DNA from: Candidatus Izemoplasma sp. | GTDB lineage: Bacteria > Bacillota_I > Bacilli_A > Izemoplasmatales > Izemoplasmataceae | DNA: 19,079 nucleotides | Assembly (NCBI GenBank): GCA_029939615.1 | Contig: JAOZSP010000004.1 | Coordinates: forward strand, 1-19,079 | Direction: 5' to 3' | In this document: piece after piece, positions 1 to 8,106 of the stretch | Position numbering within the stretch: position 1 is the first letter of the stretch | How the letters are laid out: the number at the start of each line of letters is the position of its first letter | Translations under genes and position numbers: made by a program | Notes under the pieces: model-generated | Told to the model about the DNA's origin: nothing | The model's input: only the letters and a program-made list of their open reading frames with translations | Databases searched by the model: none

Positions 1-592
1 ATGAGTTACCACCACTTACAATATCCAAAGCGATATCAAATTTTACCTCTAATTGTTCCTTCAAATAAACTAGTTTAACAAGTGTTTCAGGAGTAGGGAT
101 TATACCACCAAAACAAGTGAGATTTGTACCAATTCCTCTTATATTAATGTTGTCCATTTTAACCATTTTATTAATCATTGCGAATAACTCATCTTCATAA
201 AATATTCCTTCTCTTAAGTCACCTAGGTCAACCATTACTATTACTTCGTGAATCATATCTAATTCCTTAGCTTTTTCATTAAGTAATGCAACTGTAGAGA
301 GCTCAGAATTTAGTGAAATATCAGCAAATCTTACTACTTGATCAATTTCACTATGCATTGGTAATCTCAGAAGCACTTTAGGAATTGACGATTTAATCTT
401 GGCTAAATTTTGGATTCTTGAATCAGCAATAAAATCGACGTTCTCTTCGTTTATTACATCAATAAGAGATTGGTCAGCGCAAAAAACTTTAGATACAGCC
501 ATAACTGAGATACCTCTTTTATGGCTAATATCTAGCATGCGTTTTAGGTTGTTTCTGTACTTTTCTTTGTCAATAATGACCCTTGGAAACAT
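1..592 (-). CDS. orr: Ornithine racemase, partial (C-terminus beyond the window)
   Basis: Open frame of 197 codons running off the left edge, so the C-terminal part of an enzyme usually about 350 residues long is missing. It is a PLP-dependent racemase of the alanine racemase N-terminal (TIM-barrel) fold that interconverts L- and D-ornithine, supplying the D-isomer used by the aminomutase. Seen: the PLP lysine motif MAVSKVFCAD (Lys35), VMVDLGDLREG, a GIGTNLTCFGG stretch and VSGGNS near the cut, all as I recall them from the Orr family. The ATG at 592 is preceded by GGGTGAT, which overlaps the TGA stop of the GlmL-like gene; only 4 nt separate the genes. It is the last visible gene of the ornithine operon. 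Other alanine racemase-like proteins share this fold, but the operon supports ornithine as substrate. Confidence 0.9.
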   Translation of the reverse strand, partial: MFPRVIIDKEKYRNNLKRMLDISHKRGISVMAVSKVFCADQSLIDVINEENVDFIADSRIQNLAKIKSSIPKVLLRLPMHSEIDQVVRFADISLNSELSTVALLNEKAKELDMIHEVIVMVDLGDLREGIFYEDELFAMINKMVKMDNINIRGIGTNLTCFGGIIPTPETLVKLVYLKEQLEVKFDIALDIVSGGNS

Positions 593-596
593 AAAA

Positions 597-1970
597 TCAC
601 CCAATTCTTAATGATTTCTTCAATAATTCGACAGCAACGTCTGGATATTTCAGTGAAAGCACTCCAACCGATGCCATGATGTAATCATGATCTCTTAAAA
701 TTCTAACATTTTTGCCGGGAAGCAATTTTGTTGGATTTTTTTTAATGTACTCTTTTACAATATTTTCAGTTTGTACTAAATTTACCAAAGCACCACCAGT
801 TAGTACAATTAGTTCAGTTTGTGTTAAGTCTTTTCCTTCAGGTATAATTTTTTGTCCAGAACTTGTAAAAACTTTTTTCAAATCTCCGACATGTCTATCA
901 AGTGCCAAGTGTGTACATTTTTTTGTCAATTCGTAAACTAATGATTTTTGACTATCAGTTATTGGTATGTACGAATAGTTATCAATTAGTTCATCAAACT
1001 CAACATTTGTACAACCTATTGTTGAAATCAACTCACTTTTCTCAAACATTTTAAGTACATTGTTATAGTTGATGAATACGCCTAAATCTCCTTCTACTGT
1101 GCGCTTAGACAAGGGCTCACCCTCTTGAAATTCCTTAAAATCATCGCTCGGGATTGCGACTGAGTGGACATCAGTTGTAGCTCCGCCAACATCAATTGTC
1201 ACAATATTTCCCAATTTTTCATGTAAAATCATCGTAGATTCCATAACACTGCCAGGAGTAGGCATTATTTTTTGATTTACAATTTCAAAAATATGATCCA
1301 TTCCCTGTGCATGCACTATATTTTCTTCAAAAGTTTCATAAATAACTTTTCTTAGTGGCAAAATATTAAGATAATCAACTCGTGGATATACATTTTCAAC
1401 GATTTTGAGAAGTTTTAATTTCTTTTGTTTCTTAAAAATCTCGACTACCTCATATTGATTTTCTATATTTCCTGCATAAATAATAGGAATATCTAGATTT
1501 AATTCAAGTATTTTTTTAATATTATATAGTGCAGTATCTCTTTCTCCATAATCAGTTCCACCAGCAATTAGGGCTATATTAGGCCGTAATTCAGCTATTC
1601 TATTTAAATCTCTATCCATAACTTTTCCAGCAGTAATCAAATGAATATTTGCTCCGGCGTTAAGAGCTGCTTCTTTCGATGCTCTTACTGTCATTTCATA
1701 AACAAGTCCATGAACAGTCATTCGTAATCCTCCTGCTGCACTACTTGTTGCAAACATTTCTTTATAGATGATTTTTTCAGTATTTAATTCTATTGATAAA
1801 TCTTCTATTGCTAGTTTAAGCCCTACATTAACATCTGTTGAAACAGTGGTGTTAGAAACACCACGGCCTAAAAATTTCGGTACTTGATTATGGATTTGAA
1901 AGGCATTTACTAAAGTAGTGGTAGAACCTATTTCCGCTACTAAAACATCTATTTCTAGCGCTTTACTCAT
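597..1970 (-). CDS. GlmL/MutL-family protein, probable ornithine aminomutase reactivation factor
   Basis: A 457-residue ASKHA (actin/Hsp70-like) ATPase-fold protein of the MutL/GlmL family, found beside B12-dependent mutases. Seen: an N-terminal phosphate-binding motif AEIGSTTTLVNAF (about residues 12-24), GGTDYGERD (137-145) and a second phosphate motif IDVGGATTDVHS (259-270). Family knowledge: such proteins are thought to use ATP to expel damaged cobalamin from the mutase. Its position immediately after oraE makes the ornithine aminomutase the likely partner; this is inferred, since direct biochemistry on the OraE version is limited to my knowledge. The start codon lies inside the oraE end (8-nt overlap, ATGAGTAA) with only a weak upstream GAGAGATGA, implying translational coupling. 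It ends in TGA, which argues against a code where UGA means Trp. Confidence 0.88.
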   Translation of the reverse strand: MSKALEIDVLVAEIGSTTTLVNAFQIHNQVPKFLGRGVSNTTVSTDVNVGLKLAIEDLSIELNTEKIIYKEMFATSSAAGGLRMTVHGLVYEMTVRASKEAALNAGANIHLITAGKVMDRDLNRIAELRPNIALIAGGTDYGERDTALYNIKKILELNLDIPIIYAGNIENQYEVVEIFKKQKKLKLLKIVENVYPRVDYLNILPLRKVIYETFEENIVHAQGMDHIFEIVNQKIMPTPGSVMESTMILHEKLGNIVTIDVGGATTDVHSVAIPSDDFKEFQEGEPLSKRTVEGDLGVFINYNNVLKMFEKSELISTIGCTNVEFDELIDNYSYIPITDSQKSLVYELTKKCTHLALDRHVGDLKKVFTSSGQKIIPEGKDLTQTELIVLTGGALVNLVQTENIVKEYIKKNPTKLLPGKNVRILRDHDYIMASVGVLSLKYPDVAVELLKKSLRIG

Positions 1971-4167
1971 TCATCTCTCGGTGTTTATCTAGAATAAAAC
2001 TCGCTATTTGAATACCTTTCGTTCCTCTACCAAACCCTTGATCCATATTATTAATTCTTGCAATTTCCGGAGTTACTTGAGTTCCTCCAGCAATAAGAAT
2101 TAATTTATCTCTAACGCCTTTTTCAACGGCATAATTATGTAATTTATTCATGTTTTTATAATGAGTATCATCATGAGAAATTATTGTAGACATCATAATT
2201 ACTTGTGATTTTGTCTCGATAGCAGCGTCAACAAATTTTTCTATAGGAACTGAAGTTCCAAGATATTCATACTTGATTCCGTACTTTTCAACGCCACCAT
2301 GTTTGATATCTAGTACCTCTCTTATACCTACACTATGTTCGTCATTTCCCGCTGTTCCGGCTACTACTTTTATTGGGAAATCTTTCACATATTTTAGGAT
2401 TTCATCTTCAGAATGAACCTTAATTTCCTCTGGTAACACTAGTTGGTCAATATCTATATCAAAATTAACGTTTCCTTTAATCTGAATTCTTGTTCCTTCA
2501 GTTGGATGCAGTATTTCCTTGTGAATTACCTCTACATTGCTCAAATTCATTTTCTTACCAGTTAGTATAGCTGCTGCCTCCGCAGCTCTAACACCAATTG
2601 GGAAAAATAAATCAACAGTTATTGTTCCATCTCCAAGCCACTGAACTTCCGGTTTCAATAGGTTACCTGAGCGATATTGCTCAGTTTTATCCATTCGCAG
2701 ATAGACATTGTCTGTGTCATCTAGCTCATCAATAAACTTAACAAGCTCTGGTTTTTCAAAAGTACACCCATTTATTAGACTTGAAGGATCATCAATAGCA
2801 GATTTATCATACTGCTCAATGTTGTTATATCCATAATGTGCAGTTACAGGTGCCATGTAGTCAATATCTCGCTCAACGACAGTTCCTGCTCCAACTCCAC
2901 CATTAATATCTCTACTAATTCCATCTCCATTACGTGCAGGATACTCTCCACTATCTACAAACATTCCTGCTTCGACAGCACTGAAGTAACCACCCATTTC
3001 AATAATCTCTTCCATCATCAAAACAGCACGTTCTTGGATTTCTCTTTTCTTCTCTTGTAAGTACCCATCCTCTTTTAAACTGACCATGCTTAGTAAATCA
3101 TCCATTCCAACCATAGCTTGCTTAGCAGTATCTAATGCTTCTATGTTATAAATATGCCATGGAACGTTTCTTCCTTCGTCTGGAGTGATTGTACTTTGAA
3201 TATCCGCACTTGTTAGTCTTGAAACTAGTAAGTTTAGTACATGTGTAACAGTAGCCTCTCTTGTTGAAGAGTCCATATATTTAGTATTCATTTGTGCTCT
3301 CATCTTATAATCACTTAAGAATTCTCTTAATGCAACTGCATATGGAAGATTCAACTTAAGATCTGGAGTAGGTGAAGCTGCTGGAGGTACAGTTGAAAGA
3401 CAAATATTCTCTTTTTTTATTCCTATTCTCTCACTTAATCGAGAATTTATTATATGTTGCACTAATAATTCTGGCATAACTTTCCAAGCATCACGTGCAG
3501 TAGCATTTGCATTATGTGCTCCATCAATTTGAGCCATTGATGCGTATGCCATAACCATTTTACTTTCAGCTGCATCAACAAAACTACGTACAGCGTTAAT
3601 ATTACGATAAAGTACGTTATATTGAGGGTCTTGATGCGCTCCATTCACTCCTTCTTCCGTGAATAAAACCGCTATTTCTGGACCCGCAACACCAGACACA
3701 TAACTATGATAATTAATAGGTCTTCCTACTTCTTCTTCAATGATATCAAGTGCTCTCCGCTGGGCTCTAAGTTGTTTACGAGTAACTGGTATACCACCAA
3801 TTCCCTGTGGAGTCCCTTCTAGTAATCCATCAAAGTGTGATTGTCCCGCAGTTCTAATAACCATGATATGATCAGCACCATGATATGCTGCCATTCTCAT
3901 TCTACGTATATCATCTTCGAAACGTCCAGATGCAATTTCAGTTGTAATAACTGCATCTGGTTGTGGATCTATATTTCCAATACTTCTAGCACTCGGTAAT
4001 GGTACATAATTCTTAAGTCCAGGACTAGCTTGGACATATGTAAACTCTCCAATTTGTTGTGGAGATATATCTCTCCACACCCATCCACGTTTTCTTGGTA
4101 CATATTTATCAAGGTCTTTTAGTATTTCTCTTACATCTAACTTCTCGTTAGGCTTTATATTATTCAT
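1963..4167 (-). CDS. oraE: D-ornithine 4,5-aminomutase, large (E) subunit
   Basis: A 734-residue protein carrying the adenosylcobalamin and PLP sites of D-ornithine 4,5-aminomutase, which moves the terminal amino group of D-ornithine to C4, giving 2,4-diaminopentanoate. Seen: a long N-terminal TIM-barrel region, a linker, and a C-terminal Rossmann-like B12 domain with the base-off motif DEHSVG (D-x-H-x-x-G, His611). Lys622 lies 11 residues downstream in VLDIKHGG. The same spacing separates the cobalt-ligand His618 and PLP-lysine Lys629 described in the Clostridium sticklandii enzyme, so both cofactor residues are present. IAGGTQVTPEIA near the C-terminus resembles the conserved B12-domain loop of lysine and ornithine mutases. 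The start overlaps the oraS end by 8 nt and has only a distant GGAG, so coupled translation with the small subunit is likely. Confidence 0.97.
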   Translation of the reverse strand: MNNIKPNEKLDVREILKDLDKYVPRKRGWVWRDISPQQIGEFTYVQASPGLKNYVPLPSARSIGNIDPQPDAVITTEIASGRFEDDIRRMRMAAYHGADHIMVIRTAGQSHFDGLLEGTPQGIGGIPVTRKQLRAQRRALDIIEEEVGRPINYHSYVSGVAGPEIAVLFTEEGVNGAHQDPQYNVLYRNINAVRSFVDAAESKMVMAYASMAQIDGAHNANATARDAWKVMPELLVQHIINSRLSERIGIKKENICLSTVPPAASPTPDLKLNLPYAVALREFLSDYKMRAQMNTKYMDSSTREATVTHVLNLLVSRLTSADIQSTITPDEGRNVPWHIYNIEALDTAKQAMVGMDDLLSMVSLKEDGYLQEKKREIQERAVLMMEEIIEMGGYFSAVEAGMFVDSGEYPARNGDGISRDINGGVGAGTVVERDIDYMAPVTAHYGYNNIEQYDKSAIDDPSSLINGCTFEKPELVKFIDELDDTDNVYLRMDKTEQYRSGNLLKPEVQWLGDGTITVDLFFPIGVRAAEAAAILTGKKMNLSNVEVIHKEILHPTEGTRIQIKGNVNFDIDIDQLVLPEEIKVHSEDEILKYVKDFPIKVVAGTAGNDEHSVGIREVLDIKHGGVEKYGIKYEYLGTSVPIEKFVDAAIETKSQVIMMSTIISHDDTHYKNMNKLHNYAVEKGVRDKLILIAGGTQVTPEIARINNMDQGFGRGTKGIQIASFILDKHREMNE

Positions 4168-4525
4168 AAACTTTAAAATACTCCATTAAGTAGTCGATTA
4201 CATCGCTATTTTGTATTAAAAGACCTGCATCATGAATGCCTATATTATATTTATTAGCCACAATATATACACAGTGACCAGTTCCTTTTCTTAATAAATC
4301 ATTCTCATTTAATATTTCAACAATTCCTTTTGCTTCAATACTAGAAAATCCCATACGAAGAAGAACACTTCTTTCAATAGATTTAGAAGTGTTTTTATAC
4401 GCTAATTCTAGCAACGGATCAACAAGTTTATCAGATAGTTCTAAAAAATATGTTCTTAACTCTGCATCAGACATACCTTTAAGATGTTCTCTTCTTTCAT
4501 TAAAGTCATCAATTCTTTCTTTCAT
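4160..4525 (-). CDS. oraS: D-ornithine 4,5-aminomutase, small (S) subunit
   Basis: A 121-residue acidic, helical protein. Its length, N-terminus (MKERIDDFNERREHL) and GTGHCVYIVANKYN segment fit the OraS small subunit that forms a heterotetramer with OraE and stabilises the PLP/B12 barrel. It has no catalytic motif of its own. The start is set by a strong AGGAGG, 6 nt before the ATG. It follows ortB by 11 nt and overlaps oraE by 8 nt (ATGAATAA), the arrangement expected for two subunits needed in equal amounts. Identification rests on size, sequence feel and the adjacent oraE. Confidence 0.95.
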   Translation of the reverse strand: MKERIDDFNERREHLKGMSDAELRTYFLELSDKLVDPLLELAYKNTSKSIERSVLLRMGFSSIEAKGIVEILNENDLLRKGTGHCVYIVANKYNIGIHDAGLLIQNSDVIDYLMEYFKVYE

Positions 4526-4536
4526 AATTCCTCCTA

Positions 4537-5916
4537 CTACAGTAAATCTTTAACTTCTTGACAAGTAATTCTTAGCTCATCAGCTAAGAATTGATAGTCT
4601 TCAGTTGTTAATTCTGTATCTTTATGTCTTTTTAAGTATGACTTTCTTAAATCATTCATACTTATTTCTTCATGTTTTAAATAACTACCATCCTTGGGTA
4701 ATATTATATTCTTCCCTGGTATCTCATCTAATGGATTACCAAACAGTATCTCTACACCATTCTTTCTAGCAAAAGATAGTTGTGGTTGAATATGTTTTCC
4801 AGCACCAGTATATTCAGTTTCCTGAACAACAATAATATCAGTATCATCCATTGTTTGTGCAAGGCTAAATGCGGCTGCTAAGCTCGTATTCCCTGCTGGG
4901 CCTCTTTCCATACCTTCAAGTTGCGCTAACGCTTCAGTCATGAAAAATACACTACCTTGATTAACCATAATATACTCATCCATATATCTTAAAGGTCTAG
5001 CTGCACTTCTTGGTACATCACTACGGTCTGGATAAGTTGCAAAAGGTATACCAAAACCTGTATGGCCTGTAGTAAATGATTTTTTATTAAAATCAATATC
5101 ACTTGCCATATGTAAACCATACAAATTAACGCTTGCAGCGATAATTTTAGTATCTTCTGCTCCTGCGTCTTTTAATCCTCTTGCAGTACCAGTTAAGTTT
5201 CCTCCACCAGCATTAGTAATAATTACTGCTTCTGGAAACTTACCAACTTTTTTCATTACTTCGTTCGCTATTTCATGTCCTAATGTTTCAATTCCTTTAA
5301 TTCCATAAGGTGAATATAATGAAGCATTAAAGTATCCTGTTTCATCTAAAAGTTGTAAAAAAGTATAGAATAATTCTGGTCCAACTGATAGTTGAACTAC
5401 TTCTGCACCATACGCTTCACACTTACGTGCTTTTTCTAATATTTCTGGTTGAGATATGTTCTTAGAATCAAAACTTTCTTGTACAATTATACATTTTAAA
5501 CCAGCTTTTGCAGCAAGTGCTGCAACTGCTGCTCCATAATTACCACTTGTTGCTGCAATTACACCTTTATACCCAAGCTGTTTAGCTTGATTAACGGCTA
5601 AAGCAGCACGTCTAGCTTTAAAAGAACCACTTAGATTTGCAGCTTCATCTTTTAAGAATATTCGAGCACCTTTACCGTTTCGAGCATACTTACGAGCATA
5701 CCTAGTTATATTTTTCAGTTCAATCAATGGAGTATTACCTACCATATTATCATTTTGAATACTTCTTATTTTTTCAATATCATATCCTTGATCATCCATC
5801 ATTAATTCGTAATCAAATCCGATACCTTTTTGTTCATATTTATCATAATCTAATCCAACAGATTTTTTCATTATCTCATTTTTTCTATTCATGAATTCAG
5901 TGTAGTTATTATTCAT
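4537..5916 (-). CDS. ortB: 2-amino-4-oxopentanoate thiolase, beta (PLP) subunit
   Basis: A 459-residue fold-type II PLP protein related to threonine synthase. With OrtA it cleaves 2-amino-4-oxopentanoate with CoA to acetyl-CoA and alanine, the last step of oxidative ornithine degradation. Seen: NLSGSFKAR with the expected PLP lysine (Lys100), AATSGNYGAAVAAL (the Asn-loop), and the glycine-rich phosphate loop NAGGGNLTGT. An upstream in-frame ATG at 5937 would give seven extra residues. I prefer the ATG at 5916, which follows GGATGGTGAT and gives an 8-nt overlap with ortA (ATGAATAA), the same junction type as at oraS/oraE and oraE/GlmL-like. Threonine synthase is excluded by the neighbouring ortA and ord and by the N-terminal extension typical of OrtB. 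Confidence 0.95.
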   Translation of the reverse strand: MNNNYTEFMNRKNEIMKKSVGLDYDKYEQKGIGFDYELMMDDQGYDIEKIRSIQNDNMVGNTPLIELKNITRYARKYARNGKGARIFLKDEAANLSGSFKARRAALAVNQAKQLGYKGVIAATSGNYGAAVAALAAKAGLKCIIVQESFDSKNISQPEILEKARKCEAYGAEVVQLSVGPELFYTFLQLLDETGYFNASLYSPYGIKGIETLGHEIANEVMKKVGKFPEAVIITNAGGGNLTGTARGLKDAGAEDTKIIAASVNLYGLHMASDIDFNKKSFTTGHTGFGIPFATYPDRSDVPRSAARPLRYMDEYIMVNQGSVFFMTEALAQLEGMERGPAGNTSLAAAFSLAQTMDDTDIIVVQETEYTGAGKHIQPQLSFARKNGVEILFGNPLDEIPGKNIILPKDGSYLKHEEISMNDLRKSYLKRHKDTELTTEDYQFLADELRITCQEVKDLL

Positions 5917-6211
5917 TACTATCACCATCCATATCATTATGAATAATTTCTCTTAACTTTAATATCTCTGGAATGAATTCTCCGTATCCATGTTTATAAG
6001 GAGGATTAAATTCTTTTAATCTTCCTGTTTCAAATCTTCCTGTTAATGTTTTAACTGTTACTATGTCGAATAAATCAGCTTCTTCTTGTAAAATTCCCTT
6101 TACCCACATCTTATAAGGTACTTTAGAAGTCTCAACTGGTAAGTTGGGACTTCTTTCATCACTTTTTAGTAATGTTTTTCTAATCCGTACATATGATCCT
6201 TTATCCATCAT
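5909..6211 (-). CDS. ortA: 2-amino-4-oxopentanoate thiolase, alpha subunit
   Basis: A small protein of about 100 residues, the partner of OrtB in the thiolase that makes acetyl-CoA and alanine. Seen: the compact KGSYVRIRKTLL start, a WVKGIL segment and TLTGRFETGRLKEFNPPYKHGYGEF, typical of OrtA. The start is one of two adjacent ATGs, at 6211 or 6208. AAGGA lies 8 nt before the first, which I chose; the second would give the 8-nt ATGGATAA overlap seen elsewhere in the operon. A longer reading from a TTG at 6238 sits deep in the channel gene and has no fitting ribosome site. Either choice overlaps the end of the upstream ion channel gene, tying that gene into the operon. Confidence 0.93.
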   Translation of the reverse strand: MMDKGSYVRIRKTLLKSDERSPNLPVETSKVPYKMWVKGILQEEADLFDIVTVKTLTGRFETGRLKEFNPPYKHGYGEFIPEILKLREIIHNDMDGDSNE

Positions 6212-8081
6212 AGTAATCTTCCTTTCTATTAACCGCAATACCTTCCATTGCTATATTACTTACAAACCCTATTGAAAGGGCATAAAATGTTAATCCATAT
6301 AAACTTAGGAATCCTCCCCAGAATTTAGCGATATCGTGTTCGATACTCGGTGATACATCACCGTATCCAACACTAGATATCGTTACTACAGCGTAGTAAA
6401 GAAAATCTCCATAAGTTTTTTCAATTGGAACATTAGCGTAACCTGCTATTGTTCCATCGTGATAGAAGTATTCATAAACTTCTATTCCTTCTTCAGTATA
6501 GAATAAGTCTATGTCTTGTCCTTCACTACCATAAAACTCTAGTATTTGATTTCCAAGATCATCATACACTCTTGTAATAGGTTTACCGTCACTATAGAAG
6601 AAATCAGTTATTATAGATCCTGTATCATCATATACAACATTTATTATTACTCCTGTTTGTGTATATAGATTAGTAATTCTTGCTCCGTCTTCATCATATG
6701 TTTCGGTGATAAATGTTTTATCGTATACTTCATTAGAGAAGATATATGCATTGTTATCCCAGTTATATATACTATACGCTACAACACTTGCGTATAGTAT
6801 TACATATACATGAAAACCAAAGAATATGATAAAGACAATTCTAGAAACTGCTTTTGATTTCTTTTGTCTTAAGTTTTGAAAGATATTAATCTCTCCAACA
6901 ATCATATTTAAGTTAACACCAAGTAGTGCTATAAATCCTATTATAAGTACAAATATCATCATTTCTGATAAATATGTAATTTCAAATATCATTAAGATTA
7001 TATATATTACTATAACTGCCGCACTTAATGTAAGTATAAACCCATTCTTAGCATCAATACTCTTATCTAGTAATGTAGGTATAATATTAAATAAGTATTG
7101 CCATGAACATACAATTAATAAGAATACTAATTCTCCTATAACTGCTTGTGTAACTATAGTAATGGTTTTATAGTTATCTATAATCCCACCGCTAATAATA
7201 CTATATAAAATTAACCCAGAAATAATTGCATAAAGCGTTAAAGCAGATATCGCACGATATTTATTTAACGCTGTTTGTATTTTGTTTTTTCCAACTGAAA
7301 ATATTATTTCTTTTTTAATCTCTTGTTTAGACTGATTAACTAATCTTTTAAATGGCAATAAAAAGAAATTAATAAATATCATATGTATATTAAACAACAA
7401 TAAAACAAACACAACAAATAATGCCGCAAATGCAAATAATGCACTTTGTATTAAATCAGCATTATCATAAACAATATTGTTTATATAGAAGAAAGCTCCC
7501 GTATAAAAAATCACCGCAAATACAAGGTAATATAACTTACCTCTTTTAACCTTTTCTCTTATTACTTTTCCTTCAACTTTTTGTTCTATTTCTTCAAAAG
7601 CAGTTAACTCATCATTGCTTTTTAATCTTCCAACAGCCTTAGATTTTTTAGTTTTTTTAGCAACAGGCTTTTTAGTAACATTATCATTTTTGACTGCTTT
7701 AGGACCAGTTTTTACTGGTTTTTCATCACTTTTGACCTCTTTAGGCGTAGTTTTTGATGTTTTTGAACCACTACTCTTTTTAGTAGTTGAAGAAGATTTA
7801 GGAGAAGTTTTAGTAACTTTCTTAGTATCCGTCTTCAAACTGCTTGAAGCTGTAGTTGTTTTTTTCTTAGGTGCTGTTGTCGGTTTTTTTTTAGTTTTAC
7901 TGCTAGTCTTTTTAGCAGTTGTACCACTAGGTTTTTTAGTGGTAGTACTTGAAGGTTTTTTCTTAGTTGTAGTTGCTTTTTTAGTAGTACTAGTTGTTGG
8001 CTTTTTTGTAGTACTAGTCGTCGGCTTTTTCTTTGGTGTTGTTTTTGGCGCTGTTGTTTTCTTTTTAGTCTCTTCAGCCAT
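6201..8081 (-). CDS. Potassium channel-like membrane protein with Lys/Thr-rich tail and eight 11-residue repeats
   Basis: A 626-residue integral membrane protein. Seen, in order: a low-complexity Lys/Thr/Ser/Pro tail (to about residue 152); a short acidic linker; hydrophobic segments near 185-203, 212-241, 277-301, 307-330, 347-367, 371-395 and 414-440; an insertion with eight 11-residue repeats (459-546); a pore helix and filter TISSVGYGDVSP (567-578); and a final helix (585-609). The VGYGD filter and following helix match the two-helix ion-channel pore family (Ion_trans_2), indicating K+ selectivity. No S4-like Arg/Lys ladder is evident, so voltage gating is not supported. Start: ATG at 8081, 8 nt after AAGGAG; a GTG at 8090 would overlap that site. 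It follows ord by 25 nt and overlaps ortA. Its role is unknown; charge balance or K+/NH4+ handling during ornithine fermentation is speculation. Confidence 0.88.
   Translation of the reverse strand: MAEETKKKTTAPKTTPKKKPTTSTTKKPTTSTTKKATTTKKKPSSTTTKKPSGTTAKKTSSKTKKKPTTAPKKKTTTASSSLKTDTKKVTKTSPKSSSTTKKSSGSKTSKTTPKEVKSDEKPVKTGPKAVKNDNVTKKPVAKKTKKSKAVGRLKSNDELTAFEEIEQKVEGKVIREKVKRGKLYYLVFAVIFYTGAFFYINNIVYDNADLIQSALFAFAALFVVFVLLLFNIHMIFINFFLLPFKRLVNQSKQEIKKEIIFSVGKNKIQTALNKYRAISALTLYAIISGLILYSIISGGIIDNYKTITIVTQAVIGELVFLLIVCSWQYLFNIIPTLLDKSIDAKNGFILTLSAAVIVIYIILMIFEITYLSEMMIFVLIIGFIALLGVNLNMIVGEINIFQNLRQKKSKAVSRIVFIIFFGFHVYVILYASVVAYSIYNWDNNAYIFSNEVYDKTFITETYDEDGARITNLYTQTGVIINVVYDDTGSIITDFFYSDGKPITRVYDDLGNQILEFYGSEGQDIDLFYTEEGIEVYEYFYHDGTIAGYANVPIEKTYGDFLYYAVVTISSVGYGDVSPSIEHDIAKFWGGFLSLYGLTFYALSIGFVSNIAMEGIAVNRKEDYYDG
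6444..6707 (-). repeat. Eight tandem 11-residue repeats within the channel gene
   Basis: The encoded segment (about residues 459-546) has glycine at exactly 11-residue spacing eight times (466, 477, 488, 499, 510, 521, 532, 543). Each Gly is preceded at -4 by Tyr or Phe and followed at +3 by Ile six times, then Val and Ala. The consensus is xxx(Y/F)xxxGxxI, often written as YDDxG. The DNA copies have diverged, so the repeat is kept at the protein level. It recalls half-units of MORN-2/YwqK-type or YD-type repeats, but I cannot assign it to either. Confidence 0.92.
7626..8072 (-). repeat. Low-complexity Lys/Thr/Ser/Pro-rich coding region
   Basis: This encodes the cytoplasmic N-terminal tail of the channel, built from Lys clusters alternating with Thr/Ser/Pro. 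It includes two adjacent KKPTTSTT units (about 7983-8030) and looser variants such as KKPSSTTT and KKPSGTT. The composition resembles histone H1-like or polybasic tails. On the plus strand the same stretch reads as a spurious hydrophobic Val/Phe/Leu-rich frame. Confidence 0.85.
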
Positions 8082-8089
8082 TTGATTCA

Positions 8090-8095
8090 CTCCTT
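8090..8095 (-). promoter_or_regulatory. Ribosome binding site fixing the channel gene start
   Basis: AAGGAG on the minus strand lies 8 nt before the ATG at 8081. The in-frame GTG at 8090 shares a base with this site, so it cannot be the start used with it. Confidence 0.85.
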
Positions 8096-8106
8096 AGATT
8101 TAGTAA

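Noticed and set aside
399..611. A 70-codon plus-strand frame
   Set aside because: It lies antisense to the orr 5' end, which has convincing racemase motifs; no ribosome binding site or homology signal.
4537..5916. Threonine synthase or cysteine synthase annotation for the PLP enzyme
   Set aside because: The fold is shared, but position between ortA and oraS and the N-terminal extension identify OrtB.
5917..5937. Upstream ATG giving OrtB seven extra residues
   Set aside because: The ATG at 5916 has GGATGGTGAT upstream and yields the 8-nt overlap seen at other junctions; the longer N-terminus (MIWMVIV) is the ribosome-site region read as protein.
6212..6238. TTG start giving OrtA nine extra residues
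   Set aside because: It has no ribosome site and overlaps the channel gene by 38 nt; ATGs at 6211/6208 follow AAGGA at normal spacing.
7615..8085. A 156-codon plus-strand frame rich in Val, Phe and Leu that looks like a membrane protein
   Set aside because: It is the complement of the Lys/Thr-rich tail of the channel gene: AAR/ACN codons read backwards give Phe/Leu/Val/Gly. It has no ribosome site and is not in a transcript context.
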